From positions 1 through 27,540 of the IMG/VR virus record IMGVR_UViG_3300048672_001472: a DNA stretch of 27,540 bases. One strand, 5' to 3'. Both the position numbers and the translations under genes were made by a program. Below, in pieces: positions 21,146-27,540 of the stretch. Positions within the stretch are counted from its first letter, which is position 1; every line of letters begins with the position of its first letter. The notes under the pieces are model-generated. The model worked only from the letters and a program-made list of their open reading frames with translations, searched no databases and was not told the DNA's origin. Source of the DNA: a virus.

Positions 21146-21748
21146 ATGAAAAAAGGTAAAAGTTATTTTAATAGATTGTTGGTTGCTGATGGCGAAACCA
21201 CTGGATTGTGTTTTGGTGGAGTGGATCCCAGTCACAACGAGATAGATAGATATCAGTTAGTGTCATTAGGATTAATTGTAGTTGATGCTGATACGTTGCT
21301 TCCTCTTGAAAAACTATACGTTGAGCTTAAATGGGATGGCAAATCTGTTTGGTCTGATGGAGCTCAACGAGTGCATGGGCTATCTAAGGAATATCTCGAA
21401 GCGAATGGCGTTAGTAGCCAAGAAGCGGTTGAATTAGTTGCTGATCTGATATTGCGGCACTGGGGAACTTTAGGACCTATTAATATCTGTGGCAATAATC
21501 CATGGTTTGATAAGTGTTTTATCGTTGATATGTTTGCAAACGAGGGCATTGTGTTAAAAACAGCAGCACGGTTAGTAGACACGAATAGCATCGGATTTGC
21601 TGTGTTCGGTACCTACGACTCAGATGAACTGTTTTCGTTGATTACAGACGGTGATAGACCGGTTAAACATAATGCATTACATGATGCGGAGATGGCATTG
21701 CAAGTATTATCTACTGTCAGACAATTATCTAATGTTATGTTGAGCTAA
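21146..21748 (+). CDS. DEDDh 3'-5' exonuclease (RNase T/oligoribonuclease-like)
   Basis: 200 residues with all DEDDh motifs: ADGETTG (Asp15, Glu17) for motif I, ICGNNPWFDKCF (Asp122) for motif II, and KHNALHDAEMAL (His179, Asp180) for motif III. It is a stand-alone exonuclease domain without polymerase or other modules. Phage members of this group process small RNAs, trim tRNAs, or act in replication. The spacing and W-F-D motif II are closest to RNase T or oligoribonuclease in feel, but DNA substrates cannot be excluded. It starts at ATG 21146 with a modest AAGG SD. Confidence 0.9.
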   Translation: MKKGKSYFNRLLVADGETTGLCFGGVDPSHNEIDRYQLVSLGLIVVDADTLLPLEKLYVELKWDGKSVWSDGAQRVHGLSKEYLEANGVSSQEAVELVADLILRHWGTLGPINICGNNPWFDKCFIVDMFANEGIVLKTAARLVDTNSIGFAVFGTYDSDELFSLITDGDRPVKHNALHDAEMALQVLSTVRQLSNVMLS

Positions 21749-21757
21749 GGGGGATTG

Positions 21758-22201
21758 GTGAAGAAGATATACTATTCGTATCAGGATATTCATGATAAGT
21801 GTATTGACGCTATTGATTTGATCCAAGCGTCCGGTGTTGTATATGATGGGATTATAGCGATTGGAACGGGAGGATTAATTCCTGCCGTTATAATCCACAA
21901 GCGGTTAAATATCCCAATTGAAGTTGTGATGTTTTCATCTGGTAAAAGCGCAGGTGATAATAAAAACCACAATAACTTATTGGGAGTGTCCGCATTCACT
22001 CGTCCAATCATTATTGATGATATTGCGGATTCGGGTCATACGCTAGCAGAAGTTCAAGCATTTTATCAACAATCCATAGTTACCGACCACTCAATCGATA
22101 CTCTATCGTTGATATATAAACCCCATAGTTGCTTCTTGCCAACGTATATTACAGAAGTAGTGCCGAATAATCGATGGGTAACATTTCCATGGGAGATGTA
22201 A
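21758..22201 (+). CDS. Phosphoribosyltransferase (xanthine/hypoxanthine-type)
   Basis: 147 residues. Has the type I PRTase loop IIAIGTGGLIPA, the PRPP-binding signature IIIDDIADSGHTL, and the ending WVTFPWE characteristic of xanthine-guanine-type phosphoribosyltransferases. It would make a nucleoside monophosphate from a free base and PRPP. The start is GTG 21758 behind AAGGGGG; an in-frame TTG at 21755 is too close to the SD. An endonuclease gene lies on the opposite strand 8 bp after its stop. Confidence 0.85.
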   Translation: MKKIYYSYQDIHDKCIDAIDLIQASGVVYDGIIAIGTGGLIPAVIIHKRLNIPIEVVMFSSGKSAGDNKNHNNLLGVSAFTRPIIIDDIADSGHTLAEVQAFYQQSIVTDHSIDTLSLIYKPHSCFLPTYITEVVPNNRWVTFPWEM

Positions 22202-22208
22202 GGGCGAC

Positions 22209-22991
22209 TTATACTGAATAAGACCAAAAGAATCCAAGTGCTTTCGTAGTAGGACTCTTACAGGCTTTTGATATGTATCCTCTCGATGAGTTCATATAAT
22301 TAGCTGCATCTGTTACAGAATTAAAAGCTTGTATTACTGTTTTATTATCATCTAACTGGACTACCGGTTTCGTATTCGATGTAGGTGGGGTGTGTGGGGT
22401 GGAATACTCCCAAATGTATCCACCTGCTGTAGCATAGGTTCCATTACAACATCTTGATATTTGAACGTTGTCAACTCCAGTCGACCTACTAGCGTCTTTT
22501 GCTGATATAAAAGACGCTAGTAACGTACCAGTAATTGTATATTGATTAACCGCCACGTTGGCGGATGTTTGTTGCAGTTTGGCTTTATGTACATCGGTTG
22601 TGGGAATGCCAGACTTGGCGTTACTGATATTGCATCTAACTTCATCTGGTAGAGGCTTTCCCAATCGAACCACTGACCGCTTAGCTCGTGTTTCGTCAGA
22701 TGGGGTGGAATTGTTACCTCCAGTCATTAGATTATATCCATTTGGTGATAGTGTATTGTGTTCTAATATTAACGCTGGTTCCCAATAGTTGGCTTCTTCT
22801 GATGATAGGCCTTCCATTAATATTTCATGAGTGAAGTTTGTCAACTCGTATTTAGTGATGGCGCTATGAAACGCTCTACACGTTGACGTAGACCGTTTGT
22901 GTTCTGTTAAGCGGCGAGTCAAATTTTTGGTCTGTCCAATATAAGATTTGCCCGAAGGGCTAGTGCACTTATAAATTAAATAGGTTTCCAT
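22209..22991 (-). CDS. GIY-YIG homing endonuclease
   Basis: 260 residues on the minus strand. A textbook N-terminus: YLIYKCTSPSGKSYIGQTKN, then LTRRLTEHKR, and a catalytic Glu in EANYWEPALI. The middle has an AT-hook-like or NUMOD3 segment (SDETRAKRSVVRLGKPLPDE), followed by two repeats (VNQYTITGTLLASFISAKDA; VVQLDDNKTVIQAFNSVTDA), each closed by GGYIWEY or GFFWSY. Its 3' end sits 8 bp from the phosphoribosyltransferase stop, and a full late-type box precedes it. The phosphoribosyltransferase is complete, so the insertion is intergenic or at its 3' end. Confidence 0.9.
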   Translation of the reverse strand: METYLIYKCTSPSGKSYIGQTKNLTRRLTEHKRSTSTCRAFHSAITKYELTNFTHEILMEGLSSEEANYWEPALILEHNTLSPNGYNLMTGGNNSTPSDETRAKRSVVRLGKPLPDEVRCNISNAKSGIPTTDVHKAKLQQTSANVAVNQYTITGTLLASFISAKDASRSTGVDNVQISRCCNGTYATAGGYIWEYSTPHTPPTSNTKPVVQLDDNKTVIQAFNSVTDAANYMNSSRGYISKACKSPTTKALGFFWSYSV

Positions 22992-23018
22992 TGTCGATGT
23001 CTGGTGCTGTATTTGCTG

Positions 23019-23027
23019 GTATTTATA
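23019..23027 (-). promoter_or_regulatory. T4-late-like promoter box TATAAATAC (minus strand)
   Basis: Minus-strand TATAAATAC, 27 nt before the ATG of the GIY-YIG gene (22991). Confidence 0.6.
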
Positions 23028-23058
23028 AAGAAGTTGCCGTGGGAAGTGTAGAATCGCA

Positions 23059-23162
23059 ATTTATTTGCTATCCTCCGTATCATATAAGAATATAATGGAG
23101 TATAATATAATTAATGATGGAGGGATGGAGTAATATTTATTCGCTATCTTCCTTATTCAATA
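23059..23162 (+). repeat. Imperfect direct repeat in the leader of the Cys-rich gene
   Basis: ATTTATTTGCTATCCTCCGT starting at 23059 and ATTTATTCGCTATCTTCCTT starting at 23135 match at 17 of 20 positions, 76 bp apart. The segment between holds two TATAAT-like boxes. It may be a duplicated leader left by insertion of the neighbouring endonuclease, or a pair of regulatory sites. Confidence 0.5.
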
Positions 23163-23171
23163 GGAGGTATC

Positions 23172-23375
23172 ATGAGCTATAATGTATTAAATGTGATTAA
23201 AGACTTAATTCATGGTGAATTGGAATTTGCCGATACTGAAACAGCAGTAAATAGAATAACAATATGTAATACCTGCGAAGTGTTGAATACACTTCGCCAG
23301 TGTACCGCATGTAGTTGTTTTGTAGATGCTAAAACAAAACTAAACAAATCTGAATGTCCATTGGGATTTTGGTGA
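23172..23375 (+). CDS. Small zinc-ribbon-like protein (67 aa)
   Basis: SD TAGGAGG is ideal for ATG 23172. The C-terminal half has five cysteines plus a sixth near the end: ICNTC...QCTACSCFVDAKTK then ECPLGFW. The CxxC...CxxCxC...K...CP..W pattern is that of DUF6171-like small zinc proteins common in tailed phages; function unknown. Confidence 0.75.
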   Translation: MSYNVLNVIKDLIHGELEFADTETAVNRITICNTCEVLNTLRQCTACSCFVDAKTKLNKSECPLGFW

Positions 23376-23380
23376 ACTGT

Positions 23381-23758
23381 ATGGCTTATATAAGCACAGC
23401 ACGAATTGATACTCTACCACTACCTGCTTTTATTAAGCGAGTTAATCGCTGGTGTAGCGACTCACATATCATAATCGATTCAATAGCAAGTGAACGATAT
23501 ATCGAACGGCTACTACTGGGATTATTGCCTGGGGAATTTGCTTTTATTGAGGATTCTACATCGGGGCAGTGGGTGGTAGTCGATGGAGAAAAACGGTTAA
23601 GCGCGATCGTGGGGTATTTGAACAATGAGTTATCAGTATGTGATAAGTTGTATAATGAAACAGATAATCGCACATTAAATGCGTTAGATTCAATCTACAT
23701 TCGATATTCTATATTAGAAGGATATCAAGTAGATAATATTCGGCCATATTACATATAA
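23381..23758 (+). CDS. DUF262/ParB-like N-terminal-type protein
   Basis: ~125 residues. The block LPAFIKRVNRWCSDS...RYIERLLLGLLPG followed by GQWVVVDGEKRLSAIVGYLN resembles the DUF262/GmrSD N-terminal domain (VVDGxQRLxxI) or ParB-like nucleases, but without the C-terminal parts of GmrSD. Start ATG 23381 lies 5 nt after the previous stop; an in-frame ATG 23354 would overlap that gene and has no SD. Related DUF262 domains hydrolyse nucleotides in restriction of modified DNA, but here it is a small stand-alone version. Confidence 0.65.
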   Translation: MAYISTARIDTLPLPAFIKRVNRWCSDSHIIIDSIASERYIERLLLGLLPGEFAFIEDSTSGQWVVVDGEKRLSAIVGYLNNELSVCDKLYNETDNRTLNALDSIYIRYSILEGYQVDNIRPYYI

Positions 23759-23768
23759 GGAGAAGATT

Positions 23769-23927
23769 ATGATATATATTGGCAAATTACGTAGTTTGTT
23801 ATTAATTCCAGGTAGCTGGAAATGGAATGCTTGGGTACGGGATATTACAGCAAAGTATGAAGGATCTTGGTTGATTCGATCAACTGGGAATTCTCCATAT
23901 ACGTGTGTTGACGTGAGTGAGAAATAA
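23769..23927 (+). CDS. Small hypothetical protein (52 aa)
   Basis: SD AAGGAGAAG seven nt before ATG 23769. Trp- and Tyr-rich (GSWKWNAWVRDITAKYEGSW), with the look of a small single-domain beta protein. Not recognised. It lies 10 nt before the QueE-like start with its own SD, so probably an operon. Confidence 0.65.
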   Translation: MIYIGKLRSLLLIPGSWKWNAWVRDITAKYEGSWLIRSTGNSPYTCVDVSEK

Positions 23928-23936
23928 GGAATTGGT

Positions 23937-24830
23937 ATGGTAGATTTTAGTTGGAGTGAGGTATTCCTATCTCTGGAAGGAGAGGGTCCACTAACCGGTA
24001 GACCGACAATATATGCTAGGTTTACTGGATGTAATATGACTTGTAGTAAATTCAACAATCCAGAAGGATTAGATACGACCGATCATTCTGTATTGATGTT
24101 TAATCCCGTTGATTACAAAGACATTTATTCTATTCCTGTAATATCTAGGGGATGTGATAGTCAATATTCCTGGAACCGGGATTTTGCTCATATGTGGATA
24201 ACAGGAGATGAGCACAAATTAGCTGCTGAAATAGTATCAAAGCTACCAAATAGTACATGGGTGCATCCAATTACCAAACAACCAGTAATCTTTTCTATTA
24301 CTGGAGGTGAGCCGATGTTGCATAGTAAGAAGCTACCTGTATTATTAAACCATCCCCAAATGATGGGGTGTAAAATATTGTTGATTGAAACCAATGGCTC
24401 GGTACCAATCCATGCCAATCTATTGTCATTTCTACATGATTGGTTAGATGAAGATCCTACTAGAAGTGTGATATTCTCAAATAGTCCAAAATTATCATCT
24501 AGTGGTGAGCGTGCAGCTCGTGCAATTAAGCCTAGCGTAATCATATCTCAAGAAATTTTATATGATACATTTCCAGCTCAGGTACAACAATACTTTAAGT
24601 TTGTATGTGGATCTGTAGCTGATGTAGATGAGATAGATCAAGTAATGTCCACATATGCAGAACACCATGTGTTAGTTCCTGACGTCGGAGTGTATCTAAT
24701 GCCAATGGCGTGCACTGCAGATCAACAGACTACAATAGCTCCAATCATAGCGGATCTATGCATATCAAGAGGATATACATTTTGTATACGATTACAAAAC
24801 GTGCTGTGGTCAAACTCTGTTGGCACTTAA
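23937..24830 (+). CDS. queE: QueE-like radical SAM enzyme (7-carboxy-7-deazaguanine synthase)
   Basis: 297 residues. QueE converts carboxytetrahydropterin to 7-carboxy-7-deazaguanine, a step towards queuosine and 7-deazaguanine DNA bases. Matches: SLEGEGPLTGRPTIYARFTG at the N-terminus, GCNMTC (Cys32, Cys36), SITGGEPMLH, LIETNGS, KFVCGS, and the terminal LWSNSVGT like the RLxxxLxGNxxGT end of QueE. The third cluster cysteine, expected at residue 39, is Phe; Cys73 in RGCDSQYSW is a candidate replacement after a ~35-residue insertion. From memory, phage QueE-like proteins often share this layout. SD AAGGA. The stop overlaps that of the opposite-strand endonuclease. Confidence 0.88.
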   Translation: MVDFSWSEVFLSLEGEGPLTGRPTIYARFTGCNMTCSKFNNPEGLDTTDHSVLMFNPVDYKDIYSIPVISRGCDSQYSWNRDFAHMWITGDEHKLAAEIVSKLPNSTWVHPITKQPVIFSITGGEPMLHSKKLPVLLNHPQMMGCKILLIETNGSVPIHANLLSFLHDWLDEDPTRSVIFSNSPKLSSSGERAARAIKPSVIISQEILYDTFPAQVQQYFKFVCGSVADVDEIDQVMSTYAEHHVLVPDVGVYLMPMACTADQQTTIAPIIADLCISRGYTFCIRLQNVLWSNSVGT

Positions 24831-25642
24831 TCGCGGGGGATACAGTAAAATCCAATTTCCCGTTTGGTTTTCCCTATCCAAGTAGGAGATATTTTGTCTC
24901 CTAATTTTTTTGTGAGTTTGGTAATTGCGCACTTGGATATTATGGTGTCACTGGATCTCATCCAAGCTGAAATCATATCAACGGTGTAATACGATGTTGC
25001 AGTAGATCTGTTGGTACCACTGGGATGGTGTGGCGTGAAGTATATCATCCCAGTGGGGTTGGCTATAGCTTTATCTCTCATAAATGATGAATGGTCAGGT
25101 CTACGTTTCCCAACATTCATTAGATGGGTACGTCTTGCCACAAGATAATCAAAATTTCTAAGGCGAGGGGTATCACCGTAATAACACACATAATATCCCT
25201 TTACTTGAGAAGCTTTTCCATCTGCGGCATTTTTGCACGCTTTGGTAACTGTGGTGGAGTTGCAAGCGCCCAACCAATCTTTTGCTTTGGTCGCACTCGA
25301 ACAGCTGGTAATATAACACAGATTATTATCATAAATCAGAACCTCTCTACTCCTACGATTAATACCATTATTACCTTTGCCTCCTTCTGCTAGGTTATAA
25401 TTATTCCGATCGCAGGTGAATAGGTCGTTCACTATTGATTTTTCCACCATAAATGCTTCTTCTTTAGAATGGCAGTATTGTAATATTTCACGACTAAAAT
25501 TAGATCTGCCGTATTTTTTGATAGCTAGTTTTAATAGTTTACCAGACCCTAGGTAGTTATCAAGTAAATCGACAGTAGAGTGAACTCCAATATACACTTT
25601 GTTGTTCACCTTATTGGTAGTCTTGTATATAATGTGATACAT
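24827..25642 (-). CDS. GIY-YIG homing endonuclease (Seg-like)
   Basis: 271 residues on the minus strand. N-terminal YHIIYKTTNKVNNKVYIGVH then NYLGSGKLLKLAIKKYG and NFSREILQYC, the pattern of T4 Seg-type endonucleases, with Glu in MVEKSIVND and YNLAEGGKGNNG following. The C-terminal half includes a GMIYFTPHHPSGTN block and other parts unlike the other three GIY-YIG genes, so it belongs to a separate lineage. Its TAA stop overlaps the queE stop by two bases on opposite strands, placing the insertion exactly at the end of queE. Confidence 0.9.
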   Translation of the reverse strand: MYHIIYKTTNKVNNKVYIGVHSTVDLLDNYLGSGKLLKLAIKKYGRSNFSREILQYCHSKEEAFMVEKSIVNDLFTCDRNNYNLAEGGKGNNGINRRSREVLIYDNNLCYITSCSSATKAKDWLGACNSTTVTKACKNAADGKASQVKGYYVCYYGDTPRLRNFDYLVARRTHLMNVGKRRPDHSSFMRDKAIANPTGMIYFTPHHPSGTNRSTATSYYTVDMISAWMRSSDTIISKCAITKLTKKLGDKISPTWIGKTKREIGFYCIPRD

Positions 25643-25671
25643 AATATCCGCTGTTGACTAATATATGATAA

Positions 25672-25680
25672 GTATTTATA
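25672..25680 (-). promoter_or_regulatory. T4-late-like promoter box TATAAATAC (minus strand)
   Basis: Minus-strand TATAAATAC, 29 nt before the ATG at 25642. Two direct copies of ATAAGTAT flank it on the plus strand. Confidence 0.6.
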
Positions 25681-25762
25681 ATAAGTATCGACTGAATCAT
25701 CATATAGGGAAATGGGGTTGGTACCTAATGATAATAATTAATACAACACAAGGAGGTCGTTA

Positions 25763-26215
25763 GTGAGCGACATTATAGAATTTAATGAACGAAATCCAGA
25801 TCAAATATACAGAGCGGCGTTGGTGCCGTATGTAGTAGAGTCTGGTAAAATTTTAATGCTGTTTATGAAACCCAGCTTCCAAGGCTACGAAGGTAGCGAA
25901 GATTGGCAGCTCGCGAAGGGGAAAGTGGAGGACGACGACCAAAGCTTTGAAGATGCAGCAATTCGAGAGGGACGGGAAGAACTAGGATTTTTTAAAGGGA
26001 ATTCTTTCTTTGTAGAAGCAGTTGGAAACTTTATGGGTAGGACGGCAGTATACGTTGCTAAAGTAAAAGATAAGTCTATGTTCGGTCTTCCATCGGATGA
26101 AACATCAGATGTTAAGTGGTTATCGCTTGAGGATTTTCAGTATGATGGTAGATCCCTACACTATCCAGTCGTTCAAGCAGCAGTGCGAAAGATCAAGCAA
26201 ATAGAAAATATGTAG
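25763..26215 (+). CDS. Nudix hydrolase
   Basis: 150 residues, start GTG 25763 behind an ideal AGGAGG. The Nudix box spans residues ~53-76: GKVEDDDQSFEDAAIREGRE then ELGF, with REGREELGF complete; one extra residue and a Gln replace the usual G-x5-E spacing. LAKGKVE is typical of NTP or diadenosine-polyphosphate and ADP-sugar hydrolases. Substrate unknown: in a phage with nadV and NADAR an NADH or ADP-ribose role is conceivable, as is RNA decapping or dNTP cleaning. Confidence 0.9.
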   Translation: MSDIIEFNERNPDQIYRAALVPYVVESGKILMLFMKPSFQGYEGSEDWQLAKGKVEDDDQSFEDAAIREGREELGFFKGNSFFVEAVGNFMGRTAVYVAKVKDKSMFGLPSDETSDVKWLSLEDFQYDGRSLHYPVVQAAVRKIKQIENM

Positions 26216-26230
26216 TTTAATATCCTATTA

Positions 26231-26280
26231 TTGATTTAACCAATTAATCCCTGTATAATTTTAATTAATTTATAGGGATT
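26231..26280 (+). promoter_or_regulatory. Sigma70-like promoter inside a hairpin that masks the endonuclease SD
   Basis: TTGATT (26231-26236), 17 bp, TATAAT (26254-26259). AATCCCT (26246-26252) pairs with AGGGATT (26274-26280), extended by a G-T pair and two more pairs inside. The right arm contains the SD AGGGA of ATG 26287 and is followed by T's, so read-through RNA could also terminate. It is nearly the same sequence as the element at 16667-16722. Confidence 0.7.
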
Positions 26281-26286
26281 TTTTTT

Positions 26287-27225
26287 ATGTCAATACCACT
26301 AACCACCTCCAGATTCGTGGAGAAGGCAGTTGCGGTGCATGGAGATAAATATGATTATAGTGAAACTGAATATGTAAATCGCAATACCGTGGTATTTGTA
26401 CTATGTCCAACTCATGGAGGGTTTTACCAGCGCCCAAGTGTCCATTTATTGGGACATGGTTGTCAACTATGTAGAAAAGATAAACAGTCACGTGAAACTA
26501 CTAAATTGCAGCAAACTTTTATATCAGATGCCATACGGACTCATGGATTGTTGTATGATTATTCGGACGTAGATTATACTGGAACTCATAGCAAGATTAC
26601 CATTATATGCAAAGCTCATGGGCAATTTGCCCAGCAGCCTTACGCTCACTTGGGTGGGGCTGGTTGTCCCGCGTGCAAACCCAATCATCAATCAACAGCA
26701 CAGCAGAACTTCGTAGATAAAGCGAGGATGGTACACAACTATAAGTACAAATACGATTCAGTAAAGTACAAAAATAACCGTACAAAAGTTCTCATACATT
26801 GCCCATCGCATGGCTCATTTGCTCAATCCCCAGCAAGTCACCTACGAGGGTCTGGATGTCCCACTTGTGCGAAGTCTAATATATCAAGTGCCTCATCAGA
26901 TTGGTTAAATTCGGTAGCTACATCTACTGGGTGTTGGATACAACACGGAGGGAATGTAGGAGAATTTAGAATCCCTGGAACTAAATATAAAGCAGATGGA
27001 TATTGCAAAGAAACTAATACCATTTTTGAATTCCACGGCGATAAATGGCATGGGAATCTTGATATATTACCTAATGATGCAAAATGTCATCCAAAAGATA
27101 GTAATATTACTGCTATAGAGTTATATCAGAAAACAAAAGCCAGAGAACAAGAAATAGTAAAACTGGGATATAATTTAGTGGTTATGTGGGAGCATGATTG
27201 GAAAATGTTAAGCAAAACTAAATGA
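26287..27225 (+). CDS. EDxHD (Vsr-like) homing endonuclease with three zinc-ribbon repeats
   Basis: 312 residues. Three tandem modules of the type HGDKYDYSETEY...VFVLCPTHGGFYQRP...GHGCQLC (residues ~18-65, ~79-125, ~141-190), each with Cys-x-x-His and Cys-x-x-Cys, i.e. likely zinc binding. The C-terminal nuclease core is YKADGYCKETNTIFEFHGDK, then WHGN and REQEIVKLGYNLVVMWEHDW, closely matching the endonuclease at 16720-17841. The start is ATG 26287, 8 nt after the SD. Host gene not obvious; it separates the Nudix gene from an acidic virion-like gene. Confidence 0.85.
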   Translation: MSIPLTTSRFVEKAVAVHGDKYDYSETEYVNRNTVVFVLCPTHGGFYQRPSVHLLGHGCQLCRKDKQSRETTKLQQTFISDAIRTHGLLYDYSDVDYTGTHSKITIICKAHGQFAQQPYAHLGGAGCPACKPNHQSTAQQNFVDKARMVHNYKYKYDSVKYKNNRTKVLIHCPSHGSFAQSPASHLRGSGCPTCAKSNISSASSDWLNSVATSTGCWIQHGGNVGEFRIPGTKYKADGYCKETNTIFEFHGDKWHGNLDILPNDAKCHPKDSNITAIELYQKTKAREQEIVKLGYNLVVMWEHDWKMLSKTK

Positions 27226-27227
27226 CC

Positions 27228-27236
27228 CATAAATAC
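27228..27236 (+). promoter_or_regulatory. T4-late-like promoter box CATAAATAC
   Basis: CATAAATAC, 26 nt before ATG 27263, same spacing as the other boxes. Confidence 0.6.
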
Positions 27237-27262
27237 TCACATAAATTTATCTATGGATTATT

Positions 27263-27540
27263 ATGGACGCACAAAGAATGAGAGAATTAGCTGGTCTTCC
27301 TGCTATTTCAACAACTACATTACACGAAACCACTACTGGATCTCCTAAGCAAGTGGCGGCGGAATTTTTAACAGAAAATTTGATCGATATGTGCAAGATC
27401 GCGGGCGTTAAAATCACAGAAGGGTCGTGTGGTGGCAAAATGAGTAAGGCTACTGAAGAAGAAGAGGATGATGACGAAGATGAAATAGAATACGACGAAG
27501 ACGGCGATCCTATTAAACCAAAACCTCGTCGAGTTGCATT
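27263..27540 (+). CDS. Acidic, probably virion-associated protein (3' truncated by window end)
   Basis: Open from ATG 27263 to the end of the window (92 codons seen). Starts MDAQRMRELAGLPAI; QVAAEFLTENLIDMCKIAGV contains an (L)xE site; then an acidic stretch (EEEEDDDEDEIEYDEDGDP) followed by a basic KPKPRRVA. Composition and the LTE motif resemble the protein at 6039, and both have a late-type box, so both may be head-internal or core proteins. The SD is weak. The rest lies beyond the window. Confidence 0.7.
   Translation, partial: MDAQRMRELAGLPAISTTTLHETTTGSPKQVAAEFLTENLIDMCKIAGVKITEGSCGGKMSKATEEEEDDDEDEIEYDEDGDPIKPKPRRVA

Noticed and set aside
1-27540. CRISPR array, insertion sequence or prophage attachment site
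   Set aside because: No regularly spaced repeats, transposase, integrase or flanking direct repeats were seen.

Overview
This window looks like part of the genome of a large, strictly lytic tailed dsDNA phage, probably T4-like in its late transcription, infecting a Gram-negative bacterium. The DNA is AT-rich, and genes are packed with overlapping stops and starts and strong Shine-Dalgarno (SD) sites. There are nucleotide-metabolism, NAD, tRNA/RNA-repair and 7-deazaguanine-type genes, acidic virion-like proteins, a heavy load of homing endonucleases, and repeated (T/C/G)ATAAATAC late-promoter-like boxes. No integrase, ribosomal RNA, complete tRNA gene or CRISPR array was seen.

Layout. 1-5.8 kb: an NAD-related island (nadV nicotinamide phosphoribosyltransferase, a NADAR protein, a SLOG-fold protein) invaded by two GIY-YIG homing endonucleases, one leaving a duplicated nadV 5' end and one splitting the SLOG gene. 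5.8-7.2 kb: a small gene under a hairpin-embedded promoter and a long acidic, probably virion, protein ending in a clear terminator. 7.2-16.5 kb: an RNA-handling island with a CCA-adding enzyme, a roughly 400-nt structured non-coding RNA containing tRNA-like D and T arms (best explained as a phage Y RNA), peptidyl-tRNA hydrolase 2, a Ro60/TROVE protein split in two by a homing endonuclease, and an Rnl5-like RNA ligase split in two by a split intein with an endonuclease gene between the intein halves. 16.5-22.2 kb: an endonuclease, two structural or hypothetical proteins, a DpdA-like (TGT-fold) protein, a dUTPase/dCTP-deaminase-family protein, a DEDDh exonuclease and a phosphoribosyltransferase. 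22.2-27.5 kb: two more GIY-YIG endonucleases, small proteins, a QueE-like radical SAM enzyme, a Nudix hydrolase, another EDxHD endonuclease and the start of an acidic protein.

How it works together. Three programmes are visible: NAD supply (nadV, NADAR, possibly SLOG and Nudix), RNA repair and quality control (CCA enzyme, Pth2, Ro60 with Y RNA, RNA ligase), and deazaguanine DNA or RNA chemistry (QueE, DpdA-like). Eight homing endonucleases (four GIY-YIG, four EDxHD/Vsr-like) sit in or beside these genes. Most carry their own promoter, and several of those promoters lie inside a hairpin that would mask the ribosome binding site in read-through transcripts. That arrangement resembles the one known for T4 intron endonucleases.

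All calls come from reading the sequence by eye. Family names rest on recognised motifs, not on database searches.
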